NCBI GenBank assembly: GCA_014238325.1
Contig: JABABH010000098.1
Span: forward strand, 1 to 7,183
Source: Coxiellaceae bacterium
Lineage (GTDB): Bacteria; Pseudomonadota; Gammaproteobacteria; Coxiellales; Coxiellaceae
Length of the DNA stretch: 7,183 bases
Reading direction: 5' to 3'
This document shows, piece by piece, positions 1 to 6,321 of the stretch. The notes under the pieces are model-generated. The model was not told where the DNA came from. It did no database searches and saw nothing but the letters and a program-made list of their open reading frames with translations. Within the stretch, counting starts at the first letter, position 1. Each line of letters starts with the position of its first letter. The translations under genes were made by a program, and so were the position numbers.

Positions 1-38
1 AGCGAACATTTATTTTTCGCCAGCCATCAAAACCAAGG

Positions 39-88
39 TATACCCGCTCGCAATAATCCACTTCGCATCTTCATTCGCGAGCGGTATA
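39..88. repeat. inverted repeat, 8-bp GC-rich stem with 25-nt loop
   Basis: CCGCTCGC at 44-51 pairs perfectly with GCGAGCGG at 77-84. After a one-base bulge at 43 the pairing extends through TATA at 39-42 and 85-88. The loop is long (52-76) and no T-tract follows on either strand, so it is not a typical intrinsic terminator. It lies inside the possible minus-strand gene remnant and could simply be part of it. Confidence 0.45.
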
Positions 89-110
89 TGACCCTGGGCT
101 ATGAGGCATG

Positions 111-140
111 TTCCTATTTGCTGCAAGTTTGTTATAGAAT
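111..140 (+). promoter_or_regulatory. candidate sigma70-like promoter for the tgt operon
   Basis: A TAGAAT hexamer at 135-140 (five of six matches to TATAAT) sits in TGTTATAGAAT, which could also be read as an extended -10 (TGT before TATAGA at 133-138). The best -35 match at suitable distance is poor, TTCCTA at 111-116 with an 18-nt spacer. Transcription would start near 147 and give a leader of about 125 nt before tgt. The leader has a small hairpin, TGGTC (155-159) with GACCA (163-167), but I recognise no preQ1 riboswitch in it. This is the best candidate upstream of tgt, not a firm call. Confidence 0.3.
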
Positions 141-272
141 ACACTCGGTATGGTTGGTCTTGGACCAGTTTGCTGCTCTAGCTAGCCTTGAATCGAGCAA
201 GTTTTATAGGCAGAAGATAGATAGAAAGAGCTGGATGATAAGCATCTGGCATAGGATAAAGCAGTTTCAGAT

Positions 273-1415
273 ATGCAATTCAATCTTTTGAATACGGATG
301 GGGAGGCTCGTCGTGCGCAGATAAGTTTTCGTCGTGGTATGGTTGATACCCCAGCCTTTATGCCGGTGGGAACGCACGGCACGGTGAAGGCCATTTTGAC
401 GGAACAGTTGCAAGCAACGGGTGCCCAGATGATCTTGGGCAACACCTTTCATTTAATGTTGCGTCCTGGTATGGATGTGGTGAAACAGCATGACGGCCTG
501 CATCGTTTTATGCATTGGTCAGGACCTATTTTAACGGATTCCGGTGGCTACCAGATTTTTAGTTTAGCGAGTTTGCGCCATCAGTTCACGGAAAAAGGTG
601 TGACGATGCGTTCTCCGATCGATGGACGCTTCATTAAGTTAACGCCTGAAACGGCATTAGAGGTACAGCAGAGTCTGCGTTCTGATGTTGCTATGGTGTT
701 GGATGAATGCACTCCTTATCCTGCGACAGAAGCAGAAGCCTTAGAGTCTCTGGGCTTGAGTGCACGATGGGCGGCGCGTTGTAAGCAAGTACATAAGCCT
801 GAAAAAAATGAGGCATTATTTGGTATTGTTCAGGGTAGCGTTTTTCCACGATTGAGAATGGCTTCCTTACATCAACTCCTGGAAATCGATTTTGATGGGT
901 ATGCGATTGGCGGTTTGGCGGTAGGAGAGCCGAAGGCATTGATGTTTGAAATATTGGAACACCTAACCCCCGCGATGCCGAAGTACCGTCCTCGTTATTT
1001 GATGGGAGTTGGAAAACCCGAAGACATCATCGAAGCTGTACGCCGCGGAGTTGATATGTTCGATTGTGTGATGCCAACGCGCAATGCACGCAATGGTCAT
1101 TTATTTGTACGAGAAGGGGTGATTCGTATTCGTAATAGTCAATATAAAAATGATATGCGCCCATTGGATGCCTCCTGTCTGTGTCCTACCTGTCAAAATT
1201 ATACACGTGCTTATTTGCATCATTTGCATCATTGTCGAGAGATATTAGGTCTACAATTAAACACCTTGCATAATCTTTTTTTCTATCAAAATCTTATGAA
1301 AGGTTTGCGTCAAGCGATTGAACGGGGTACATTAGATTTCTTTGCAAGAGAGTTCTATTCGTGCTATAGACCATTTGCAGCTTCGTCCTACGTGGATCAT
1401 GAAATTAAGGGCTGA
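273..1415 (+). CDS. tgt: queuine tRNA-ribosyltransferase (tRNA-guanine transglycosylase)
   Basis: Bacterial Tgt swaps the guanine at wobble position 34 of tRNAs with GUN anticodons (Tyr, His, Asn, Asp) for preQ1, a step in queuosine synthesis in the cytoplasm. The 380-residue protein matches the bacterial family along its whole length (E. coli about 375). Visible landmarks are TDSGGYQ with Asp89 (general acid/base) and Tyr93 (base stacking, Tyr also in Zymomonas); GGLAVGEP at 213-220, which shapes the substrate pocket; and DMFDCVMPTRNARNGH at 261-276 with nucleophile Asp264. The zinc site is Cys302, Cys304, Cys307 and His333. One extra residue appears to lie near 101-105 compared with E. coli. 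The ATG at 273 gives the normal N-terminus (MQFNLLNTDG), but no good Shine-Dalgarno precedes it: AGGA at 253-256 is too far away. It is the first gene of the probable tgt-yajC-secD-secF operon, and the usual queA partner is absent upstream. Confidence 0.97.
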   Translation: MQFNLLNTDGEARRAQISFRRGMVDTPAFMPVGTHGTVKAILTEQLQATGAQMILGNTFHLMLRPGMDVVKQHDGLHRFMHWSGPILTDSGGYQIFSLASLRHQFTEKGVTMRSPIDGRFIKLTPETALEVQQSLRSDVAMVLDECTPYPATEAEALESLGLSARWAARCKQVHKPEKNEALFGIVQGSVFPRLRMASLHQLLEIDFDGYAIGGLAVGEPKALMFEILEHLTPAMPKYRPRYLMGVGKPEDIIEAVRRGVDMFDCVMPTRNARNGHLFVREGVIRIRNSQYKNDMRPLDASCLCPTCQNYTRAYLHHLHHCREILGLQLNTLHNLFFYQNLMKGLRQAIERGTLDFFAREFYSCYRPFAASSYVDHEIKG

Positions 1416-1430
1416 CCGTAACAGACTAGA

Positions 1431-1436
1431 GAGAGG
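1431..1436 (+). promoter_or_regulatory. ribosome binding site of yajC
   Basis: GAGAGG lies 5 nt before the ATG at 1442. A second ATG follows immediately at 1445; spacing favours the first, but the difference is one residue. Confidence 0.7.
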
Positions 1437-1441
1437 CGGAT

Positions 1442-1813
1442 ATGATGAAGGCTTTAAAGCTTATAGTGGGTATATTTTTAGTTATTTTTGAGATCAGTGT
1501 AGTGCAGGCCGCGCCTGCGGCTGGTGGTGCGCAAGGTAACTCGTGGACCATGTTGTTATTACCCGTATTACTGATTGCTGTTTTTTATTTTCTCATGATT
1601 CGTCCTCAGGCGAAACAAAATAAAATGCATCGTGCTATGTTAGAACGTATTAGTGTGGGTGATGAAATTGCCACGAGAGGTGGTGTGTTGGGCAAAGTGA
1701 CACAGCTTAAAGATGATTTCATGAAGATAGAGATCGCACAAGGCACTGAGGTTATTTTACAAAAGGGCTCTGTGTCTTTAGCGCTACCTAAAGGCACGAT
1801 GAATTCCGTTTAA
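1442..1813 (+). CDS. yajC: Sec translocon accessory protein YajC
   Basis: YajC is a small inner-membrane protein that binds SecD and SecF and joins the holo-translocon with SecYEG and YidC. It is dispensable in E. coli. The 123-residue product has the family layout: a membrane helix at about 36-54 ending in FLMIRPQAKQNK (50-61), where the RPQ with following basic residues marks the cytoplasmic side; then a soluble domain with GDEIATRGGVLGKV (73-86); and a C-terminal LPKGTM (115-120), as in E. coli. Unlike E. coli YajC (110 residues, no clear signal peptide), the N-terminus has a hydrophobic stretch (residues 3-22) ending VQAAPA, which looks like a signal peptide or a second membrane helix. 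The gene begins 26 nt after tgt and ends 17 nt before secD, so it is almost surely co-transcribed. Confidence 0.93.
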   Translation: MMKALKLIVGIFLVIFEISVVQAAPAAGGAQGNSWTMLLLPVLLIAVFYFLMIRPQAKQNKMHRAMLERISVGDEIATRGGVLGKVTQLKDDFMKIEIAQGTEVILQKGSVSLALPKGTMNSV

Positions 1814-1830
1814 AATTCTAGTAGTAGACT

Positions 1831-3738
1831 ATGAATCGATATTCTACATGGCGCTATCTTCTCTTAGCCGTTTTAACGATATTAGCTATTGTCTATGCTC
1901 TGCCTAATATATACGGTGAAGATCCAGCGATCCAGATCTCGCATCAAACGATGACGACATCAGCTGCCCGTTTCAATCCTACTGAAGTCGAAAAAAAAGT
2001 GCGCAAAGCTTTGTATACCGAAGGAATGCGCGCTTTTCGTACCCATGTGCAGGATCATGCTGTGCAGATTGCTTTTAAAAATACAGAGGATCAAATGAAG
2101 GCGGAGGATACAGCGCAAAGTATTTTGGGTGCTGATTATTCTGTTGCTGCAAGCTTGGCGCCACGTACACCAAGCTGGTTAAGGGCCTTGGGCGCCCATC
2201 CCATGAAATTGGGTTTAGACCTCAGAGGGGGAATACATTTTTTATTAGATGTCAAAGCAGAAGATTTGATTAAAACGCAAAAAAAAGACGATATGCGACG
2301 TATGAGCATGGTATTGCGCAAAGGGGAGTTACCTTATAAGACTATGTATTTTAGCTCGACAAAAGAGCGAACGATTGTGCTTCAATTTGATACGATGATG
2401 AATCGCAATCAGGCCATGGTACTTTTGAAGCGTGACTTTTCTCAATATGATTTTTCATTCAGTGGTTTAGCTATACATGCGAATTTGTCTAATGCTGCGG
2501 TCAAAAATATTACAAGAGAATCACTGGAGCAAGTGACGGCAATTTTAAATAAGCGAATTAATGAGCTTGGTGTAGCAGAGCCCGTGATACAGCAGCAGGG
2601 GACACACTACATCAGTTTGGATTTACCAGGTATTCAAGATAGCGCTCACGCAAAAGCTATTATTGATAAAATGGCAACGGTGCGCTTTCAGCTAGTCGAT
2701 ACAGAGCATAACGCAAAGGCCGTTGCTAAAACTGGTGTCATTCCAGCCGGTTTGCAGTTGCTCTATACCGACACAGGTGAGCCTGTCTTGTTGAAAGATT
2801 CGATTGTGCTGTCTGGGAAATCGATTACCCATGCCTCGAGTATTATCAGCCAATATGGTCAGCCAGCCGTGCAAATTCGGATTAGTGGACCAGAGGTCAG
2901 TCGCTTTAATCGTATTACTGCGAAGAATATTAATCGACCTTTAGCTGTTGTGTATGTAGAAACTAAAACACTTTCTCATAAACAGGGTCAAGCGGTTATA
3001 CTGAAGCATCAAAAAACGGAGCAGGTGATTAGCGTTGCGACTATTAATAGCGCATTAGGCCGTAATTTTGAAATTAGTCATTTGGGCAATTTAGGATATG
3101 CTAAGCAATTAGCCTTATTATTACGTTCTGGGGCTTATGCAGTACCGGTTGACTATGTGCAAGAACGCTTGGTGGGTCCAAGCCTTGGGAAAGAAAATAT
3201 CCATATGGGTATTTTATCCACGATAATAGGCTCGTGCTTAGTGATTGCATTTATGCTGATTTATTATCGTGTTTTTGGCTTGATTGCAGATTTAGCTTTA
3301 TTGCTCAATATTATTTTTATTATGGCTATATTGTCGATTATGGGCGCGACTCTCACCTTACCCGGCATTGCAGGTATTGTCTTAACTGTCGGTATGGCAG
3401 TGGATGCGAATGTTTTGATTAATGAGCGCATTCGCGAAGAACTACGCAATGGCGTTTCACCTCAGGCCAGTATAAAATCAGGTTATGATCGCGCGTTTAC
3501 GACCATTGTGGATGCGAACCTGACCACTTTGATTGTGATGATCGTGTTATTTGCTTTAGGCTCAGGTCCTGTACAAGGTTTTGCAATTACGACAACCATT
3601 GGTTTATTGTCCTCGATGATCACGGCAATTTTCTTTACCCGAGCAGTAGTCAATGTATGTTATGGGTACCGATCAGTGCCGCATTTATCGATTGGTATTC
3701 GACCTATAGAAGCTATTAAGAAACGACGAGGTATCTGA
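1831..3738 (+). CDS. secD: protein translocase subunit SecD
   Basis: SecD forms with SecF an RND-superfamily inner-membrane complex that uses proton flow to pull exported proteins out of SecYEG on the periplasmic side. The 635-residue product is slightly longer than E. coli SecD (615). In order: membrane helix 1 at about 7-25; a large periplasmic domain with the hallmark LGLDLRGG (127-134), a segment LNKRINELGVAEPVIQQQG (239-257) and ISLDLPG (261-267); then VGPSLGKENI (448-457) leading into five more helices between about 458 and 607. Asp525 in GMAVDANVLINERIREE (521-537) is the conserved charged residue of helix 4, tied to proton transfer. GSGPVQGFA (577-585) is the next conserved motif. No strong Shine-Dalgarno precedes the ATG, so coupling to yajC 17 nt upstream is likely. 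The stop overlaps the secF start. Nothing appears broken. Confidence 0.97.
   Translation: MNRYSTWRYLLLAVLTILAIVYALPNIYGEDPAIQISHQTMTTSAARFNPTEVEKKVRKALYTEGMRAFRTHVQDHAVQIAFKNTEDQMKAEDTAQSILGADYSVAASLAPRTPSWLRALGAHPMKLGLDLRGGIHFLLDVKAEDLIKTQKKDDMRRMSMVLRKGELPYKTMYFSSTKERTIVLQFDTMMNRNQAMVLLKRDFSQYDFSFSGLAIHANLSNAAVKNITRESLEQVTAILNKRINELGVAEPVIQQQGTHYISLDLPGIQDSAHAKAIIDKMATVRFQLVDTEHNAKAVAKTGVIPAGLQLLYTDTGEPVLLKDSIVLSGKSITHASSIISQYGQPAVQIRISGPEVSRFNRITAKNINRPLAVVYVETKTLSHKQGQAVILKHQKTEQVISVATINSALGRNFEISHLGNLGYAKQLALLLRSGAYAVPVDYVQERLVGPSLGKENIHMGILSTIIGSCLVIAFMLIYYRVFGLIADLALLLNIIFIMAILSIMGATLTLPGIAGIVLTVGMAVDANVLINERIREELRNGVSPQASIKSGYDRAFTTIVDANLTTLIVMIVLFALGSGPVQGFAITTTIGLLSSMITAIFFTRAVVNVCYGYRSVPHLSIGIRPIEAIKKRRGI
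3728..3731 (+). promoter_or_regulatory. ribosome binding site of secF inside secD
   Basis: GAGG in the last codons of secD lies 6 nt before the secF ATG at 3738. Stop and start share one base (TGATG), the usual arrangement for translational coupling, which would keep SecD and SecF in balance. Confidence 0.6.
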
Positions 3739-4652
3739 TGGAGTTTTTTAAAGCAGATGCTCGTATCCCATTTATGCGACAACGCGTCTGGGCTGCTGTT
3801 TTCTCTAGCATTATTTTTATAGCGTCTATTCTTGCCTTATCTATTTGCCATTTAAACTTAGGGCTAGATTTTACAGGTGGTACCAAGGCAGATGTGCATT
3901 TCTCAGTTCCGATAGATGTATCGATTATTCGCTCGAATTTATATCAATCAGGTTTTAAGCATAGTGAAGTGCAGGCCTATGATACGAGAAATATCGTTGT
4001 TCGGTTAGCTCCACACAAGGATTTAACGCAACAACAACTGGAGGAAAAATTATTAAAAGCCATGCCTCGAGGCGAGATCAAACAGCTGAATTATATTGGT
4101 CCAGAAATTGGTAAACAACTGGCTACGAATGGCATACTAGCAGTACTTGTGGCCTTAATGGGTACCATGCTTTATATCGCGTTGCGTTTTGACTTACGAT
4201 TTGCAGTTAGCGCAGCTATCGCGATTATCCATGATCCTATATTAATTTTGGGTATTTTCGCTTTCTTTCATTTAAATTTTGATCTGATTGTCTTGGCTGG
4301 AGTGCTGACGGTTATTGGATACTCACTTAATGATACCATTGTTGTATATGATCGCGTTCGTGAGAATTTTCGAAAGGTGCGACGCGTCTCTGCCATGAAA
4401 ATTATGGATTTATCCATTAATCAAACTTTATCTCGTACTATTATGACTTCAGGGCTGACCTTATTAGTGGTCTTAGCATTATATATTTTTGGTGGAGAAC
4501 ATTTAAAATATTTTGCTTTGGCTTTAATCATCGGTATTGTGGTGGGTACGTATTCGTCTATTTATATCGCTGGTTCCTTGGCAGTGACATTTGGCCTTAA
4601 GCGCGAACATCTCATGATCAAGAAACTTCCGGATGGTGCGGATATTCCCTAA
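3738..4652 (+). CDS. secF: protein translocase subunit SecF
   Basis: SecF is the partner of SecD in the proton-driven export complex of the inner membrane. The product has 304 residues, a little shorter than in E. coli (323). It shows membrane helix 1 at about 17-36, the periplasmic hallmark LGLDFTGGT (41-49), a small periplasmic domain, then YIGPEIGKQL (119-128) before helix 2, and four more helices up to about residue 286. Key motifs are IIHDPILILG (163-172), VIGYSLNDTIVVYDRVREN (192-210) with Asp199 in helix 4, and QTLSRTIMTSGLTLL (229-243). The start is fixed by the TGATG overlap with secD and a Shine-Dalgarno in the secD end. It is the last gene of the operon. It converges on suhB with only 13 nt between the two stop codons, and I see no hairpin with T-tract there. 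Confidence 0.97.
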   Translation: MEFFKADARIPFMRQRVWAAVFSSIIFIASILALSICHLNLGLDFTGGTKADVHFSVPIDVSIIRSNLYQSGFKHSEVQAYDTRNIVVRLAPHKDLTQQQLEEKLLKAMPRGEIKQLNYIGPEIGKQLATNGILAVLVALMGTMLYIALRFDLRFAVSAAIAIIHDPILILGIFAFFHLNFDLIVLAGVLTVIGYSLNDTIVVYDRVRENFRKVRRVSAMKIMDLSINQTLSRTIMTSGLTLLVVLALYIFGGEHLKYFALALIIGIVVGTYSSIYIAGSLAVTFGLKREHLMIKKLPDGADIP

Positions 4653-4665
4653 TAAGGTGAGATGC

Positions 4666-5463
4666 TTAGTCCGTAAGAGGGTGTAGAATATCGAGTATAG
4701 CTTGATGCATTTTGGGGTTGCCAGCGATAATACAGCCTGTCTCTAAAAAACAGTCTGTGTTACTGAAATCGCTGATTAACCCGCCTGCTTCTCGCACAAG
4801 TAATGTGCCTGCAGCAATATCCCAGGGAGCTAAATGACCTTCCCAAAAGCCGTCTAATCGTCCAGATGCAACGTATGCAAGATCAAGTGCAGCAGAACCT
4901 GCCCGCCGCATGCCTGAAGTTTTGGGAAATAAGGTACCGAATACTTGAAGATAAAACTTTAAATTATCAGGATGCCTAGCCGGTAATCCTATGCCAATTA
5001 ATGCATCACTGAGCTTATTGCAGCCACTGACTCGAATTTTCTGATGGTTGAGTTGTGCGCCCTCACCACGGACTGCTGTAAATAACTCATTTTTTAAAGG
5101 ATCGTAAATGACAGCGACTGCTATATTATTGCGATATCTGAGCGCAATGGATACAGCACATTGTGGGAAGCCATGAATGAAATTAGTCGTGCCATCTAAG
5201 GGGTCAATAATCCAGACATACTCGTCATTAGGAATAGCGGTGCCAGGATGGCTCGATTCTTCTGCAAATATCGTGTGAGATGGATAAGTAGTTTGGATGA
5301 TTTCTATAATGGTTTGCTCTGCTAACTCATCGATATGAGTTACAAAATCATTTTTTTGCTTAGTTCGGATGCGTAATCGGTCGGGTCGATCGATGGCTCG
5401 AGCAATATATTCGCCAGCAGCTCTGGCTGCTTTAACGGCAATGGATAACATAGGATTTTGCAT
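4666..5463 (-). CDS. suhB: inositol-1-monophosphatase family protein SuhB
   Basis: The 265-residue protein belongs to the Mg-dependent inositol monophosphatase family. Its metal site is complete: Glu68-Glu69 in FAEES; Asp87, Asp90, Gly91 and Thr92 in WIIDPLDGTTNF (84-95); and Asp215 in APWDIAAGTLLVREAGG (212-228). The beginning (MQNPMLSIAVKAARAAGEYI) parallels E. coli SuhB, supporting the start at 5463 rather than the Met at residue 5. E. coli SuhB can hydrolyse inositol phosphate, but its main known job is binding NusA/RNA polymerase in rRNA antitermination and ribosome maturation; that role here is inferred by homology. No clear Shine-Dalgarno is visible. A promoter candidate lies in the gap to def. 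The gene is convergent with secF. The trmJ-like methyltransferase gene often divergent from suhB is not next to it. Confidence 0.95.
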   Translation of the reverse strand: MQNPMLSIAVKAARAAGEYIARAIDRPDRLRIRTKQKNDFVTHIDELAEQTIIEIIQTTYPSHTIFAEESSHPGTAIPNDEYVWIIDPLDGTTNFIHGFPQCAVSIALRYRNNIAVAVIYDPLKNELFTAVRGEGAQLNHQKIRVSGCNKLSDALIGIGLPARHPDNLKFYLQVFGTLFPKTSGMRRAGSAALDLAYVASGRLDGFWEGHLAPWDIAAGTLLVREAGGLISDFSNTDCFLETGCIIAGNPKMHQAILDILHPLTD

Positions 5464-5498
5464 AGAGGCGCGCTTAATACTGAATCAACACAGGGTGC

Positions 5499-5528
5499 AT
5501 CCTAGCACGGATGGCATACTCTGCACAA
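5499..5528 (-). promoter_or_regulatory. candidate sigma70 promoter of suhB
   Basis: On the minus strand TTGTGC (5528-5523) and TAGGAT (5504-5499) are separated by 18 nt. The -10 element is preceded by TGC, making an extended -10. Transcription would start near 5492, giving a leader of about 30 nt before suhB. Each hexamer matches consensus at four positions, so the call rests on spacing, the TG extension and the location in a 158-nt gap. Confidence 0.45.
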
Positions 5529-5621
5529 ATTTTTAATGACAGATAGGCATGAAAAAAGACGTGCTTATCTCACCAGAAAAGTCATTGGTTTTCAGTATAG
5601 GTCTTCTTATATCACTATGGC

Positions 5622-6128
5622 TTAAGTTCCATGAGCTTTTTTTAAACGTTCGACAATTCTTTCTCTTTTCAAGGCAGAGAGATGTTTCAAGATGAGTGCA
5701 CCGCGAAGATGATCCACTTCATGAGCGATACATCTAGCATTAAATGCTGAGGCATCGAATTCAATAGGCTTTCCATGACGATCGAATGCACGTACGGTAA
5801 TGTGTTCAGCACGGGTAATTTTTTCATAGATTCCACGAACAGACATACACCCTTCTTCTCCCGTTTGCTTTCCCGATTGCTTGATAATTTTGGGATTAAC
5901 CAAACACAAGGGCTGATTTTTTTCAGAGGAGCAGTCAATAACCGTAATACTTTTTGGATTTTTGATATCTAATTGGGTCGCTGCTAAGCCCACACAATTA
6001 TCATGGCTATAGAGCGTTTCGAACATATCATCAATGATATTTTGTAATGCCTGATCAAATGTATCGACTTTTTCTGCAATGGTATTTAAGCGAGGGTTGG
6101 GGTATTGTAGAATGGTTAATATTGCCAT
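5622..6128 (-). CDS. def: peptide deformylase (variant motif)
   Basis: Peptide deformylase removes the formyl group from the N-terminal Met of nascent proteins at the ribosome. The 168 residues match the usual length. Metal ligands and catalytic Glu are intact: Cys94 in EEGCMSV (91-97), and His136, Glu137 and His140 in AHEVDHLRG (135-143). Gln52 of motif 1 is also present. Two normally conserved positions differ. Motif 1 reads NCVGLAATQ, with Cys45 where most enzymes have the first Gly of GxGxAA, and Ala135 stands where Gln usually precedes the HExDH. The protein should still bind metal, but it may belong to a divergent deformylase subgroup and could be a second copy beside a canonical one; this is inference. 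AAGAGG (6143-6138) lies 9 nt before the ATG. The gene follows tRNA-Leu on the same strand with no terminator between them, rather than fmt, its common partner. Confidence 0.93.
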   Translation of the reverse strand: MAILTILQYPNPRLNTIAEKVDTFDQALQNIIDDMFETLYSHDNCVGLAATQLDIKNPKSITVIDCSSEKNQPLCLVNPKIIKQSGKQTGEEGCMSVRGIYEKITRAEHITVRAFDRHGKPIEFDASAFNARCIAHEVDHLRGALILKHLSALKRERIVERLKKAHGT

Positions 6129-6137
6129 AGTGGGTTG

Positions 6138-6143
6138 CCTCTT
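6138..6143 (-). promoter_or_regulatory. ribosome binding site of def
   Basis: AAGAGG on the minus strand lies 9 nt before the ATG of def at 6128, a strong site that supports this start. Confidence 0.65.
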
Positions 6144-6159
6144 AATTCACTCATACATA

Positions 6160-6243
6160 TACCGAGGAGAGGACTTGAACCTCCACGGAGTTGCCTCCAC
6201 AAGCATCTGAAGCTTGCGTGTCTACCAGTTTCACCACCCCGGC
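6160..6243 (-). tRNA. tRNA-Leu, anticodon CAG
   Basis: The 84-nt minus-strand sequence folds as a class II tRNA. The acceptor strands GCCGGGG (6243-6237) and CCTCGGT (6167-6161) pair over seven positions, two of them G-U, with discriminator A at 6160. The anticodon stem CAAGC/GCTTG (6216-6212 and 6204-6200) encloses TTCAGAT, giving anticodon CAG at 6209-6207, which reads CUG. A long variable arm (GGAGGCAACTCC) marks the Leu/Ser class, and the T loop TTCAAGT is flanked by GGAGG/CCTCT. The D region has the leucine-type GAAACTGGTAGAC. The 3' CCA is not encoded: TAT follows the discriminator, so CCA-adding enzyme is needed. Confidence 0.95.
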
Positions 6244-6251
6244 ATCACGTG

Positions 6252-6280
6252 ACTTTAATGAGAAGGGGCTTAAAAGTCAA
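6252..6280 (-). promoter_or_regulatory. sigma70 promoter of the tRNA-Leu (and probably def)
   Basis: On the minus strand TTGACT (6280-6275, five of six matches) is followed after exactly 17 nt by TAAAGT (6257-6252, four of six). The expected start falls at about 6245, one or two bases before the mature tRNA 5' end at 6243. It lies in the 78-nt gap between ispA and the tRNA. With no terminator after the tRNA, the same promoter probably also serves def. Confidence 0.65.
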
Positions 6281-6300
6281 TAAATAATCTATGCAGGGGG

Positions 6301-6321
6301 ATGAGGTGGGGAAAACCTCAT
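6301..6321 (-). terminator. stem-loop directly after ispA, terminator-like but without T-tract
   Basis: ATGAGGT (6301-6307) pairs with ACCTCAT (6315-6321), a perfect 7-bp stem with a 7-nt loop beginning at the base next to the ispA stop codon. No run of T follows on the minus strand, so it may be a weak terminator, a Rho-dependent end or a 3'-end protecting hairpin. Confidence 0.45.

Larger units (their letters stand above)
10..177 (-). pseudogene. possible 3' remnant of an unidentified gene (55 codons, no start)
   Basis: This minus-strand frame is open for 55 codons between an in-frame TAG at 178-180 and a TAA at 10-12. It has no ATG near its beginning and no ribosome binding site. Its last part reads like real protein: IPLANEDAKWIIASGYTLVL followed by MAGEK and the stop. 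The pattern of an EDAKxxI helix, then GYTLV, then a short end faintly recalls the C-terminus of HpcH/HpaI-type aldolases, but I cannot establish a family. The complementary plus-strand frame is also stop-free from base 1 to 291, which can happen when one strand is or was coding. It may be a decayed gene tail, the end of a gene with a frameshift near 178, or chance. Confidence is low. Confidence 0.22.

Noticed and set aside
141..272. Possible preQ1 riboswitch in the tgt leader
   Set aside because: The leader has small hairpins but no H-type pseudoknot arrangement or conserved preQ1 aptamer core that I can recognise.
1..291. Plus-strand open frame running from the window edge into tgt
   Set aside because: It has no recognisable family, overlaps the tgt start by 19 nt, uses several codons rare in the neighbouring genes (AGA, AGG, ATA), and is the codon-aligned complement of the minus-strand frame at 10-177.
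182..452. Two minus-strand open frames over the start of tgt
   Set aside because: They are antisense shadows of tgt, with no ribosome binding site and no recognisable product.
5552..5605. Possible def terminator: AAGAC and GTCTT followed by six T on the minus strand
   Set aside because: The stem is only five perfect pairs around a 40-nt loop with no convincing inner hairpin, so it is too weak to call.
5687..5972. Open frames on both strands inside def
   Set aside because: They lie wholly in the def coding region in other frames, while def itself has complete catalytic motifs.
6245..6252. TCACGTGA palindrome between the tRNA-Leu promoter and gene
   Set aside because: It is a short perfect palindrome at the expected transcription start; a single 8-bp site is not enough to claim an operator.
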